Source: Euperipatoides rowelli
Lineage: Eukaryota; Onychophora; Udeonychophora; Euonychophora; Peripatopsidae
Length of the DNA: 22,437 nt
Direction: 5' to 3' (one strand)
Assembly (NCBI GenBank): GCA_003024985.2
Contig: PXIH01S0006790.1
Shown here: piece by piece, positions 1 through 9,924 of the stretch
How the letters are laid out: each line of letters begins with the position of its first letter
Numbering within the stretch: the first letter of the stretch is position 1
Made by a program: the position numbers and the translations under genes
The notes under the pieces: generated by a model
Told to the model about the DNA's origin: nothing
Seen by the model: the letters and a program-made list of their open reading frames with translations, nothing else
The model's database searches: none

Positions 1-412
1 AATAAGAATAAATTAAATATTCAGCAATTACCACAGGTATAATAATTTTTATTCTAATAAATGTATAGCAATTATGATTATAATGTAATTATAGCAATTA
101 CAAGTTATGCAATTATAATTGCAATAGTTATGCATAATTTAAATTCTAATGTACAGTAATTATAACAATTCTAATTATAAGAATAAATTAAATATTCAGC
201 AATTATCACAGGTATAATCATTTTTAATTATAATAAAATGTACAGTAATTATAACGATTATGATGTAATTATAACAATTACAAGTTATAATGTAATTATA
301 ATTGTAATAGTTATAGCATAATTTACAATTGTAATGTAATTATAACAATTCTAATTATAAGTTATAAGAATTAAATATTCACAATTATCAGTTATAATCA
401 ATTTTAATAGTA
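1..412. repeat. AT-rich tandem (satellite-like) repeat, period about 175-187 bp
   Basis: Two full units and one partial unit follow each other head to tail. The landmark GAATAAATTAAATATTC occurs at 6 and 181, and a variant (GAATTAAATATTC) at 368, giving steps of 175 and 187 bases. Each unit carries several copies of a smaller word, roughly TAATTATAACAATT, so the long unit itself seems built from shorter AT-rich pieces. The array runs off the left edge, so its full length is unknown. Divergence between units is modest, with scattered substitutions and small indels. There is no coding potential. Confidence 0.85.
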
Positions 413-2160
413 AGTAAAAAAACTTATTTTATACAGTATGATGTAATTGTTTTTTTTTAAATTTATTCTACTTAATGCAACTACTGTCATCTTTCTGATA
501 TTTGTAGATTTATCTAATTGAAATGTCAAACTATCTCAAAATTAACCTGTGAAACTATATTGGATACTAATAATAATATTCAATACCGGTACCTTATTAC
601 TTATTAATAATCAGGTTTTTCTGCAGCATATAATTACAGTAATACTAATAAATAAAATACCTTTATTTAAAATTAGCTTAAAAGTCACTTAGTGGCCACA
701 AATAAGTTTTATGGATATATCACATGCTGTTTATGAAGTAATTGGAGCTACGCATTTACTATACATTTGGCCAAAAATTTTCGGAACTCCTTTTATCCAT
801 AATTTTCAAAAATTCTCCCCCAGGGCAGAGATCCCAAAATAGCAATATTCGGATTTAATTTAGCGAGGCATTTAACTAAATCAAACATTTCACTAGGATG
901 AGTGGTTAAGTAGCAAATCTTACCAAAATAGACAAATCTGTTTTATTATATACAGTACCATAGATGTTAAACACATTTTGTTATGCTATTATTCATAAGC
1001 ACACATTTGCGATAAATTATTTATTAATCACTGTTTATTACTTATAGTGAATTTAAAAAAAATCTAGATTGTCCGAATTTCTCCTTCCAGGGATAGTCGG
1101 CCTTTCATTGTTGTCCAAAGAATTTTACTAATTTTATGGACAATGTTACCTATGGTTATTATTATTAGTATTATATGTTTTATTAAGTATTGTAAGCTTG
1201 TTTTTTTATATTTTAATGGAACTTTATATAAAAGTTTGTTTTGCTGACGGCATAGTTTTAAGATGTCAAGCACCATTTTAAGTCCACGTTGTTTTGATTG
1301 TAACTAAAGCCTATAAGGAAAATTTCAGATTTTCCTGAAGGAGTTAATCTTTTTGTATGAATTGAAGCCCTTAATGGAAAAAGAAAAAATCTGTTTTATG
1401 AGAACTATCTATTAGCCTACTTATAAAAAAATAAAGGATTTGACTACGCGTTTAAAAATTAATGGATTTGGCTAATGTCTAAGAAGCTTCTTTATACCGG
1501 TACAGTAAATAATAACTGGCAATATTTACGAAACTTTCTATGATAATCATTAGACATTTGTAAATAAAAAACTGAATTACATTTTCTGTTAAATCGGAAG
1601 AATTAAGACTATTAATTCTAAGAAAAATATTTTCCCAATCAAAATGTTACTTTTCCCAATATCTTTTAACCATGGACTTTTCTGTTGATTAGCGGTGATC
1701 TGTTCCTGAAAAAATTTATGAATGAAAATTTTTAGTTTTAAAACAAAATCCTTTCTTAACTGATTCTAATCTAAATAACATAATTAGTGTGTAATTTCAG
1801 TATTTAAAGCAGACTTTAATTGTAATTTATGATTGTCAAAATATCTTAAATTCTTTTGAAATGTGTTATTTAAGGCACAATATTTATTTAATTTTAATAA
1901 TTAAAATATGTTTTTGAGGGGTAATTCCTCATTTAAAAAAATCTAGTGTATTTCTGGAATTCATGACTTGTAAGCGTATTTTTGTATTTCTATCATTTTT
2001 TTAAAACGTTATATTGATGTACATATTCACTCCACCACTATCCTCCCCCCCCCACATTATTTGCTTTGATCAACTTATGTACATTTCTGTATTAATCATA
2101 GCTTTTAATAGTTACATTGTGTGTATTTATATTGTCTGTTTACTTTTTTTGCTGTTGTTT
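413..2160. other. AT-rich spacer without a recognisable gene
   Basis: I see no credible coding frame, RNA gene or clear repeat here on either strand. Open frames are short and of AT-biased composition. The only local oddity is a run of nine C at 2045-2053, just before the first LINE fragment. Confidence 0.6.
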
Positions 2161-2164
2161 TGTT

Positions 2165-2280
2165 TAGCTTTGATCAAGGGTCAAGATGGAAAACTTCTAT
2201 ATACTGAAGAGACTGGAAAGATTCTCATCGTATGTCAGAAATACTGTCGGCCCCGTGAGGGTAACCAACTCCAGGTATAA
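2165..2280 (+). mobile_element. LINE fragment: linker before the reverse transcriptase domain
   Basis: The frame here reads IKGQDGKLLYTEETGKIL and, a few residues on, KYCRP. This matches the well-known stretch between endonuclease and reverse transcriptase in arthropod-type endonuclease/reverse-transcriptase LINEs, of the form 'D-x-x-G-K-x-L ... E-I-L-x-R-W-x-x-Y'. The conserved Trp is changed (C in this copy), and the frame stops at 2278-2280. It has the same strand and plausible family as the larger fragment at 3463-4916, so both may derive from one insertion later split by other DNA. The assignment rests on motif memory rather than a search. Confidence 0.55.
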
Positions 2281-2419
2281 GGGGCTATATAGTATGATAC
2301 CAAGGTACCAACCAAGTTATGGACAACACACTATGGCTCGCACCTAGCTGCACAAAGCTTTACAGAACATCACATGACATTACAACATATTACTGGACAA
2401 AGAAACATAAGATATAAAT

Positions 2420-3300
2420 TATTTAATTTCTTCTTTCGTTCCTATTCGATTTTCCAGTTCAATTTTTTTTTGTTTTGCCTTTTCTTGTTCACTTTTCACC
2501 CTTCTTGATGAATTTCCTCTGCTTTGACTTTGTTCCTTTGTTGTGTATTTACAGTATATACTCTCCTGTACAGAGTTATTTCTTTGGAATTCCCTGAGCT
2601 CTCATCACCGTGATTCTCCCCCACCCTTTAGCTTTTCTACTTTTTGGGTGGACCTCTCTTCTTTGCTTTTGTTGTCTGAGGAATCACTGTCTGAAGAGTC
2701 TATCGTCATAGAAAACTTTTGATTCCTTTTTTTTGTCCTTGGCTATTTTTCTCCAACCTTCTGGTGGACTTGGGACTTTCTTTAAATCTCTCTTTAGGCT
2801 GTCATTCATGTGAAGCATGGTCTTCCTACCTTCTTGTAGGGTGCTCCGAGCTTTAATGCTGCTCCTATCATACTATTTTCTCTTCGGATGATGTGGGCCA
2901 GTGCTGGCAAATAGGATTTGTCCAGCCCAAAATTAAACAACAGTTGATGTCATTTTGGTCAAAGTGCCGAAATGTGGATGTCTATGTTACATATTTTTAA
3001 TAATTTTCTTTTTTTTGTATGGACGTTTTGTTTCCCTTTGAAGATTTGATTACTTTTTTTTGGATTCCAGTCTGCCGTGATGCCAAAATTCTCTAAAGTG
3101 CCATCTTCAGCACCCGCGCCTCCTATTAGCGATCGCTGATATGGACCTAAAGTATTATTCTGTGTGTCAATGTTTTATTGATCATTTTTCCTTGTAAAAA
3201 TTTTTCTGTACTGTGTTTGGGAGGGATCTTTCTACATCTTTGTGCCTTCACTTGAATTATTTTCCTTTTCATGTCTTAAGGATACCATTTGATTTTGTCA
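2420..3300 (-). pseudogene. Unrecognised decayed coding region
   Basis: I do not recognise this sequence. On the - strand there are several stretches with clear protein character in an otherwise AT-rich background: a part with GPYQRSLIGGAGAEDG near 3100-3160, a part with LPALAHIIRRENSMIGAAL around 2870-2925, a part with SPPEGWRKIAKD near 2740-2780, an acidic Ser/Asp stretch (SSDSDSSDNKSKEE) near 2660-2700, and a strongly charged Lys/Glu tail ending at 2420. They lie in the expected order for one protein of roughly 290 residues with a globular front and an acidic, then basic, disordered tail. The reading frame is broken in several places, so this is a relic. It sits between two LINE fragments of opposite orientation, and may be a separate insertion or a processed host pseudogene. 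No poly(A) signal is obvious after its end. Confidence 0.45.
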
Positions 3301-3462
3301 AAGCAGTTATTTTATATACCATGCAGTGACGTGGGTGCCATTACTGTGTTGTATAAAGATCCCAAGTTCCAAGTTAGCAATAGCTTATGATGTCCTAATG
3401 AATTTAGTATGCTATACATTGCTTGATATCCATTATTCTTCATTTGTTTTGGAATTAATATG

Positions 3463-4916
3463 GAAAGGAACTTTAAATGAGAAAATTTGGAATGAAAATA
3501 TTCAAACGGCAGTGAAACACTGCCAATTGAAAAGAGTAAATTTTGGAAGCTATAAAAAAGATTAGGCCAGGAAAAGCAAATTGGATTGATAACATGCCAA
3601 TAGAATTTTGAATAAGATGGCTGACGATATGCTAGAAATAATTACATACCGTACCTAAGTGAATATTTTAAGAAATCAATAATGATTCTCATAGCCTACA
3701 TAAGTAATAAAGGTCTATGTTGTAGCAACTTTAGAACAATTAGTATCATAACACATGCAGCTAAGATATTATTAGCAGTTGTTTCAAGAAAGAGAAGTAA
3801 AATTGAGGGAAATGTCAGATGATCAATTTGGGTTGAGAGCCAATAAAAGAACTAGAGATGGAATTGAACACCATAGCACAAAAGGGTTGATAGGATCATC
3901 AGACAATGACTGTACATACGATTTGTGAATTTTAAGAAAGCTTTTGACAGTGTTGATCATAAGAAACTGGTAAGGATATTGAAAAAGATAGGAATTGATA
4001 GAAAGGACTTAACAACAATAAACAATCTGTACAAAGGACAATCAGTAATGATTTTACTTATTGGTAGGAAACTTGGAAGTAAACTGATGTAAGACAAGGA
4101 TGCTTGTAGTCTGCTTCATTTTTCAACATTATGGTAGTGAAGAAATCATTGATGAAGCACTCAAAGCATTAACAGGATAAAAATAGGGGGAATGAACTTC
4201 AATAGAATAAGGTATACTGATGACATTGCCAGTCTCACGGCAAGTATGGTCGATTAAATTAAGAGCCTTGCTAAAGATTAATATAATTGGAGTACAATAC
4301 AGATTGAAAATCAATATAGGAAAGACAAAAAATGGGCGATTGGTAACAAAGGAAACATTAAATTTAATATAGAAATGGAAAGAAAACTAGTAGACAGGTG
4401 AAGGAATTTAAATATTTAGGCACGTTGATAACAAAAGATGGAAGAACCACAAAAGAAATATAAACAAAGATAGGAATGGCAAATCTGCATTTTGGAAAAA
4501 CAAAATGAACTTTTAAGAAGAGATGTTAACAAACATTTAAAATTGAAGATGTTAAAATGTTTTGTTTGGTCAGTTTTCTATATAATTTGAGACTTGGACT
4601 TGATATCTGGTGTACAAGAATGTTGAAAATAAAATAGATTTGATCAGAAATGAGGGAGTGTGGAAAATATTGGAAGGTGGTTATATTCTTTTGGATAAAG
4701 TAGGAGGAAATAGAAATATGCCGAGCATGTCTTGAGAGGATCTGCAGAAATTAAAAGCACTTGATAGATGGACATAAAGGGGAAAAAGAGGAAGACCAAG
4801 AAGAGAATGATTGGATGACCTTAAGAACTGGGCTAACATAAGACAATTCTCTGCATTAAAAAAAAGAGCTAAAGTTAGAAGTCTTTGGTGCTCCATGAAC
4901 ACAAACCGTTAGGCTC
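3463..4916 (+). mobile_element. Degenerate LINE: reverse transcriptase and 3' end of ORF2
   Basis: This is the remains of a non-LTR retrotransposon polyprotein of the endonuclease/reverse-transcriptase type (RTE-like by my reading). In order: KIRPGKANWIDNMPIEF near 3550-3610 (the 'K-A-x-G-x-D-x-x-P-x-E' motif), SNFRTISIITHAAKILL at 3724-3774, DQFGLRANKRTRDG near 3819-3860, NFKKAFDSVDH at 3928-3960 (catalytic Asp region), YTDD at 4213-4224 in place of the usual F/YADD box, FKYLGTLITKDGRT near 4407-4445, and the C-terminal GKRGRPRR followed by LDDLKNW near 4779-4833. The pieces fall in several frames with stops between them, so the element is dead. No poly(A) tail or simple-repeat tail is obvious after 4916. 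Frames on the opposite strand here are shadows. Confidence 0.85.
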
Positions 4917-5009
4917 CTGTATTGGTGGGAAGACTTCAGTAAGTACCATTATGCTAAGTGATAAAGTTTACACCAATCTTTCCAAAAATATTACACCTTA
5001 TTACATACA

Positions 5010-5530
5010 AATTGCTTTAGAATCACTTTAGTTATGTAAAGTCGGTGGAAGGTCTTGTGGCTGCCAAAGATCATTCTAAATGGTCAGTTTTCTTATATGA
5101 ATGTAAGACTTGGACTTTAACCAAAGACTTGGAAAAGATCAATGTTTTGATATCTGGTGTACAAGAAGACTGTTGCACCATGAATTCTATCACGGTTTTT
5201 GCGTTTGGTTGCTGATAGATTGGTTCCCAGTTTTAAAGAAGCAATGGCAGACTCTTACAGTTTTCTCCAATTGCTTTGTAGAAATTAGAATCCATTTAGT
5301 TCAGTAAAATATGTGAAAGGTCTTGTGGCTACAAAAGGTCATTATAAACTGTCATTTCACAAGTGCAATGTTTGTGCAACTAATGGCAGAGATAGACATT
5401 CACCATGAATTCTAGGATGGTTTAATATTGTTTGGTTGTGGATAGATCAGTTCCCAGTTTTTCAGAAGGGATGGCACTCTCTTACAGCTTTTTCTGCTTG
5501 TAAATCTCTCTTATAGAATCTTCAGGTAAG
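5010..5530. repeat. Two-copy direct repeat, step about 259 bp
   Basis: Copy A starts near 5010 and copy B near 5269. Both run: AATTGCTTT, then AATCC/AATCA plus TTTAGTT, then AAGGTCTTGTGGCT, then CACCATGAATTCTA, then TTCCCAGTTTT, then CTCTTACAG. Identity is moderate, so the duplication is old. The copies differ in the middle: A carries a LINE scrap at 5083-5167, while B has unrelated sequence there. No coding function is apparent. It follows the LINE at 4916 closely, and may be part of an untranslated tail or an adjacent older repeat. Confidence 0.6.
5083..5167 (+). mobile_element. Short second LINE scrap
   Basis: The stretch encodes CKTWTLTKDLEKINVL, the familiar 'C-E-T-W-T-L ... L-E' motif after the reverse transcriptase domain of endonuclease/reverse-transcriptase LINEs. 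It is nearly the same sequence as 4570-4620 of the larger fragment: both share GGTCAGTTTTCT, GACTTGGACTT and GATATCTGGTGTACAAGAA. The copy at 4570 lacks about 30 bases present here, so the two are separate copies or a local duplication with an internal deletion in one. It is embedded in copy A of the 259-bp direct repeat. Confidence 0.65.
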
Positions 5531-5539
5531 AAATGATCA

Positions 5540-7966
5540 CAACAAATATAAGAAGTATAGGGACTCCACTTACCATCCCTCGACATTGGTGAGCCCATTT
5601 CCTTCATTCAAATCACACAAGGTTGGCATCAGCTTTGTAAAGTATATGCACCTATTGAATTATATTTTACTTTTTTTTTTTTTACGAAATATCGCTTTCT
5701 AAACAATAACTTCAATGAATGCTTTCCAATGAAATGCAAACTTACCGTACTTCAACACTCATCCAATATTTATTTTTTGAGAAGCTTGAGCTTTTTTACC
5801 CCTTGTAATTATAGGCCTAGATGAAATTCACCATCCAATTGATTAAAAATAAAAGAAGATGGCAATACCGTTAATATAGCATTCAGAAGATTGAAAATGA
5901 ACCCAGGTGACACTGTGATGTCAGTCAATCTGCTCATCAAGAAGCTAGAATGTTAAATAATGGTCTGCTATTTATTACCATGGGGACTAAAACATTTGAT
6001 TCAATAAATTTTAAATTCTTTTTATATTTTAACAAATGGAAAAAATCCATTTAATACAACAAATATTCAAGTTTTAAGATGTTAAAATGAAAGCTTGATA
6101 TTTTAATTTTTTTTTTAGAAGTGAACTTATAAACTAGGCTAGAAATACTGTATATTTAATAAAAAAAAACATATACAGTATTATAGAAACGTTGGATTGT
6201 TCTGAAATATAACTATACTATACAGTAGGCTATATTGTCTTATAAGAGAACAAAATTACATTATTTGAACATAAAATTAAAAAAAAAAAAAAAAATTTGG
6301 AGACCCCTGCCCTACATCTTTGTTTAGAGCAGTTTTCTTGGAATTTTTCTGCACTCAAAGACCGGCCCGCAAAGAATTATAAATTTTCAATATGGCGATG
6401 TGCCAAAACCAAGTCTGTTACCAATGCCTGCTATACAGTATATGCAACATATACCTTTATGTAAATAAACTATTAAATAAGGGCTGTGGGATGACCAGAA
6501 GATGGGGTAGTCTGTGTTATAAACTCTGAGTTTATTAGCTAAAAAAGGCAAGCCTTATGAGTGAAAACAATCAATAAATTAATGAGAAACACCAATAAGC
6601 TATTTCAAATACGCAAAGCAAACAAGGTTAAATGTATTGGGGACACCTTTCTACACAGAACTCAGCTAATCCGGAAGCAAAGACCAAAAAGGAAAATATA
6701 CTGGAGTATTCACTTAGGACTTAATAAAACAAAATGGCAGTTATAAAAAATATTATGTCAGTGTTTATCATAGCCCTTTAAGAATAGAGAGAAAGACTTC
6801 AGTAAGAACCATGGCAATTTTTGTATACTAAAAACAAAGTTTTATTCACCACAATCCTAAACTCTTCCTTTAGCATTAGTTTCAATTATCTTGCATAAAA
6901 TTTAATTTACAAATGTACAGCACATATTTATTTTAAAAAAGTAATTAGGTTTAAAATAATTAATTGAAGTTACTAATGCAGAAATTCGACATTTTTAATA
7001 TAAAAACTTCCATGACTTAAAATTCATTTTGTATTTTATATTCAAGTTCATTAATCCATGGCCTCCAAAAAGCTGGATTCAGCTTATGGTTTTTCATTTC
7101 TCTGTCCTCAGAAGTTGAAACCTCTTTGTGCTGTGCAAAGAGTGGGCACTCCTGATGGTTTCAAGCTAAATAGAGAATAAATTGTATGGTTGGACATTTG
7201 TCTGAAAAATTGATCTAGTTAAGATGGTTGTTTACCAATTAATTTAATAGATTGATTATTGAGAATCTGTAAATAACTTGTAGATTAAATAAAAGAAACT
7301 GGAGATTAAGAAAGAAAAGTTTTCTTCTTCTTTGAATCATCGGCATTGCCTTGTATTTTAAATATGTCGACGTTCGTTTTGGAGGTTAAATTGAATGTTA
7401 TTTCAGTTGGACCATTAATAATCACTTATCTAGTTATATTTTTTATATTAATTTTACTCAATTTCTTATTTACATTTGTTTTTGCCTTAAATTATTTTTT
7501 AATCCAGTTTATATAGCCTAGTTTACTTTAATATAAATCTAATGGAATCGGAAGGTCAAAATGTAAAGCCCAAACCTTTTCGGGCTAGATGAACGGTAAT
7601 TTTCTATGTATTGTTCTCAATTATAGAGCATATAATGCAACCAATACGGAATTTATTCTATGCACAAAGTTGAAATGGTTCTAATACTGCTCTAAAAAAA
7701 ATGTTAACATATTAAACAACTGTAGGTCATTAATTGGAAGTTGTGCAATCCAACCTCTAATGGAAGCTTATACAAATAACTTTCAACAAAGTAATCTCAA
7801 CGCAATCAAATTTACAAATGTTATATAATTGTTTGCCAAGGGGTGGTCCTGAGTAGTTTGTTAGGGCTCCACAATGCAAGATAGCATTGTAATTGCAACT
7901 TACACACTTATAACAGTTATTTTCTGTGTGATATATGCAGAACTTTCTCGAAAAAATTATCATATC
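5540..7966. other. AT-rich spacer, no gene supported
   Basis: This is mostly low-complexity AT sequence with poly(A)/poly(T) tracts. The short open frame at 6561-6746 is Lys-rich with no recognisable motif, and I do not support it. A possible hAT-type terminus lies at 6296-6309. A less AT-rich stretch at 7019-7162 has a 49-codon open - strand frame, reported as a weak observation only. Confidence 0.5.
6296..6309 (-). mobile_element. Possible hAT-type terminal inverted repeat (one end)
   Basis: The sequence TTTGGAGACCCCTG is the reverse complement of CAGGGGTCTCCAAA, which closely resembles the terminal repeat of many animal hAT elements. It follows a run of 17 A. A clear partner end is missing: the nearest candidate, CATGGGGACTAAAA near 5980, matches only loosely. 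This is a solo or degenerate element end at best. Confidence 0.3.
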
Positions 7967-9364
7967 CAGTGATGGAAAGTAACAATATATATGTTTGGAG
8001 TGCATTTTCAGGTTTTTTGGAGCAGTAAAATTTTTAATTTGGACCAGCTTGAAGCAGCAAAAATTTTAATTTGGAGCAGCTTGGAGCAATAAAAAATATT
8101 ATTTGAGCAGCATAAATTAGAACAATTTGAAACAGGGCTGAAATTCAATAAATATTAAAAAAAATTGGGGCAGTTGTCACATAATCTCACCCCTTCCAAC
8201 TAAACAAATTACACTCTAAATGCGAAACACCAAATATTTATCTTCATGCTTCTGTTTTGATATCACCCTGCTTCAATTATTGTTTCTGTTATAAATACTT
8301 TATCTGAACATATTGATTTGTTCTTATTAAATATTGTAATACAAATTATTACTGCATCCTTCTATTTTTTTAACTATATATTAAGTTACTATTTGTTTCA
8401 TTATCTATTTGAATCTATGATTATACTTTACTATAACCTAAACTGTAGCTACATGTGGTATTTGGTACTGAAATGTAATTGGCATAAGTCTTGTTTAAAT
8501 TTTAGTAAATAAATCCCAATTAAAAATTCACATACTGTACAACAGTATTTTTGAAATCATTTCAATTATTGATCTTTAAAAATAAAAATGCAACCAATTG
8601 TTTCAAATTACATTATGGTACTGTATATTCAAAACAACTTAATAAAAAAAATCTACCATTATCGATATTTTAACAGTAAATGGCAGACAGTTTTCAAAAG
8701 AAAACAATCTACTGTAATTTTAGCTTATAGAACAAAATTGTCAACTTCAAAATAAAAATAACTTAAGCAGATATAAAGATGACCACAATCATTGACAATA
8801 CAATAAGTCACCAGTGTTATATTAAACACTCAGAGCAAGTCTTCATTATTGAAGCATTACTAATCCCTCCAATAACAATTTATTTGGATAAATGCTAGAA
8901 AACATTAATTTGAAGGTTTTTTTTTTAAATGTAAAGGAATAAAATATTTGTACACAATTTTTTTTTTCAGTCTGTAAAGATTTGTAAAAACTGTGTTTGG
9001 TAGTACAGTTAACTAGCATCTGGATCTCAGACTCCACCCAGCACATACAGCCCCAAAACTACCAATTACGCTCCAGGCCCAGAGGTTGGTCTGTATTCTA
9101 TTAACTGCCACATGATTTAATTCATTTCCCCACTATTCTATATCATTTGGATCTCAGACCTACCATGCGGCCTCAAAACACCCAATTGCTTAAACGCTTT
9201 GCGACCTACACATACGCATTTTGACCACCAAAAAACACACAAGAAAATTTTGGAACTGCTTAGTTTTTTCGATTTTGGAGCACTTTCTTCATTTTTTTAT
9301 CTTTTGTAGCAGGTTGGAGCAGCATCGCAAAATTGGAGCAATTGGAGTGAACTTTCCATCACTG
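7967..9364. mobile_element. hAT-like non-autonomous element with matching terminal inverted repeats
   Basis: The left end begins CAGTGATGGAAAGT at 7967, and the right end finishes with its exact reverse complement, ACTTTCCATCACTG, at 9364. The CAGTG start and about 14-bp terminal repeat fit the hAT superfamily. Inside both ends lie several copies of a TTGGAGCAG-type word (about 8017, 8042, 8082, 8093 on the left; 9277, 9313, 9333 on the right), like subterminal transposase-binding repeats, although they read in the same direction at both ends. No transposase frame is visible, so it would depend on a partner in trans. An internal direct duplication (about 9016-9067 and 9146-9190) is present. 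No clean 8-bp target duplication is seen; only ATATC recurs on both flanks. Confidence 0.7.
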
Positions 9365-9372
9365 CGATATCA

Positions 9373-9551
9373 ATGCAAATATGCTCCTCTTTGAATACAT
9401 TTTTTTTTCTAACAGAAAAACCAATTCAGTGCAGAGTTGAGTCTAATCAATCCACTAACAGATCGTGCTTTAGAATGATTACTCAACTCTAAGCAATGAA
9501 TTGCATTTTCCGTTAGAAAAAAAAATATCAAAGAGGAGCATATTTGCATAT
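9373..9551. repeat. Foldback element with about 70-bp arms
   Basis: The left arm starts ATGCAAATATGCTCCTCTTT at 9373 and the right arm ends with its reverse complement near 9551. Pairing continues through an (A/T)-run, CTAAC(A/G)GAAAA, CAATTCA and AGAGTTGAGT, leaving a loop of about 35 bases near 9446-9480. It begins only 8 bases after the hAT-like element, which suggests one element landed in or beside the other. It has no coding capacity, and its superfamily is unknown. Confidence 0.75.
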
Positions 9552-9683
9552 ACACTTTGCTTCATGATAAACGCTTACAGAAAGTTATGCGTGCATCATA
9601 CAGAAAAGGACAACTTGATGTTAGAAATGTCGGTGGCAATGTTGCCCTGTCATATTAATTTGTAGAGCACAATTTTTTTTTCA

Positions 9684-9903
9684 GCAACAGTGACTTAACT
9701 CAAAAATCATGATTTTCCAGGAAATAAATTTGAAAGTGTTGAATCCCTATACTTTTTCTATGAACATTATAATTTTGTAGAGTTGTCTAGATGCGTGTTT
9801 TAACAGCTGTTATGTCGTTCTACCAGTAAAAAGTACATGCAAATACCCTTCTTTCTATGCCAAGAACTCAAAAATGGCATATTTTGAGTTAAGTCACTGT
9901 TGC
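9684..9903. repeat. 220-bp MITE-like element with about 24-bp terminal inverted repeats
   Basis: The left end is GCAACAGTGACTTAACTCAA at 9684 and the right end is its reverse complement finishing at 9903; pairing runs on for a few more bases with mismatches. The interior is non-coding and AT-rich. A related word, CAGTGGCATAACTCAGGAA, starts just outside the right end near 9906 in the direct orientation, as if a second truncated copy follows. No clear target-site duplication is visible. Confidence 0.65.
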
Positions 9904-9924
9904 AGCAGTGGCATAACTCAGGAA

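Noticed and set aside
1-412. A CRISPR-like array
   Set aside because: The repeats are long, AT-rich, contiguous units without unique spacers, and the context is an animal genome.
4129-4902. Two - strand open frames opposite the LINE
   Set aside because: They are shadows of the + strand reverse transcriptase sequence, whose motifs are clear.
6561-6746. 61-codon Lys-rich + strand frame
   Set aside because: Composition follows local A-richness and no domain or homologous motif is seen.
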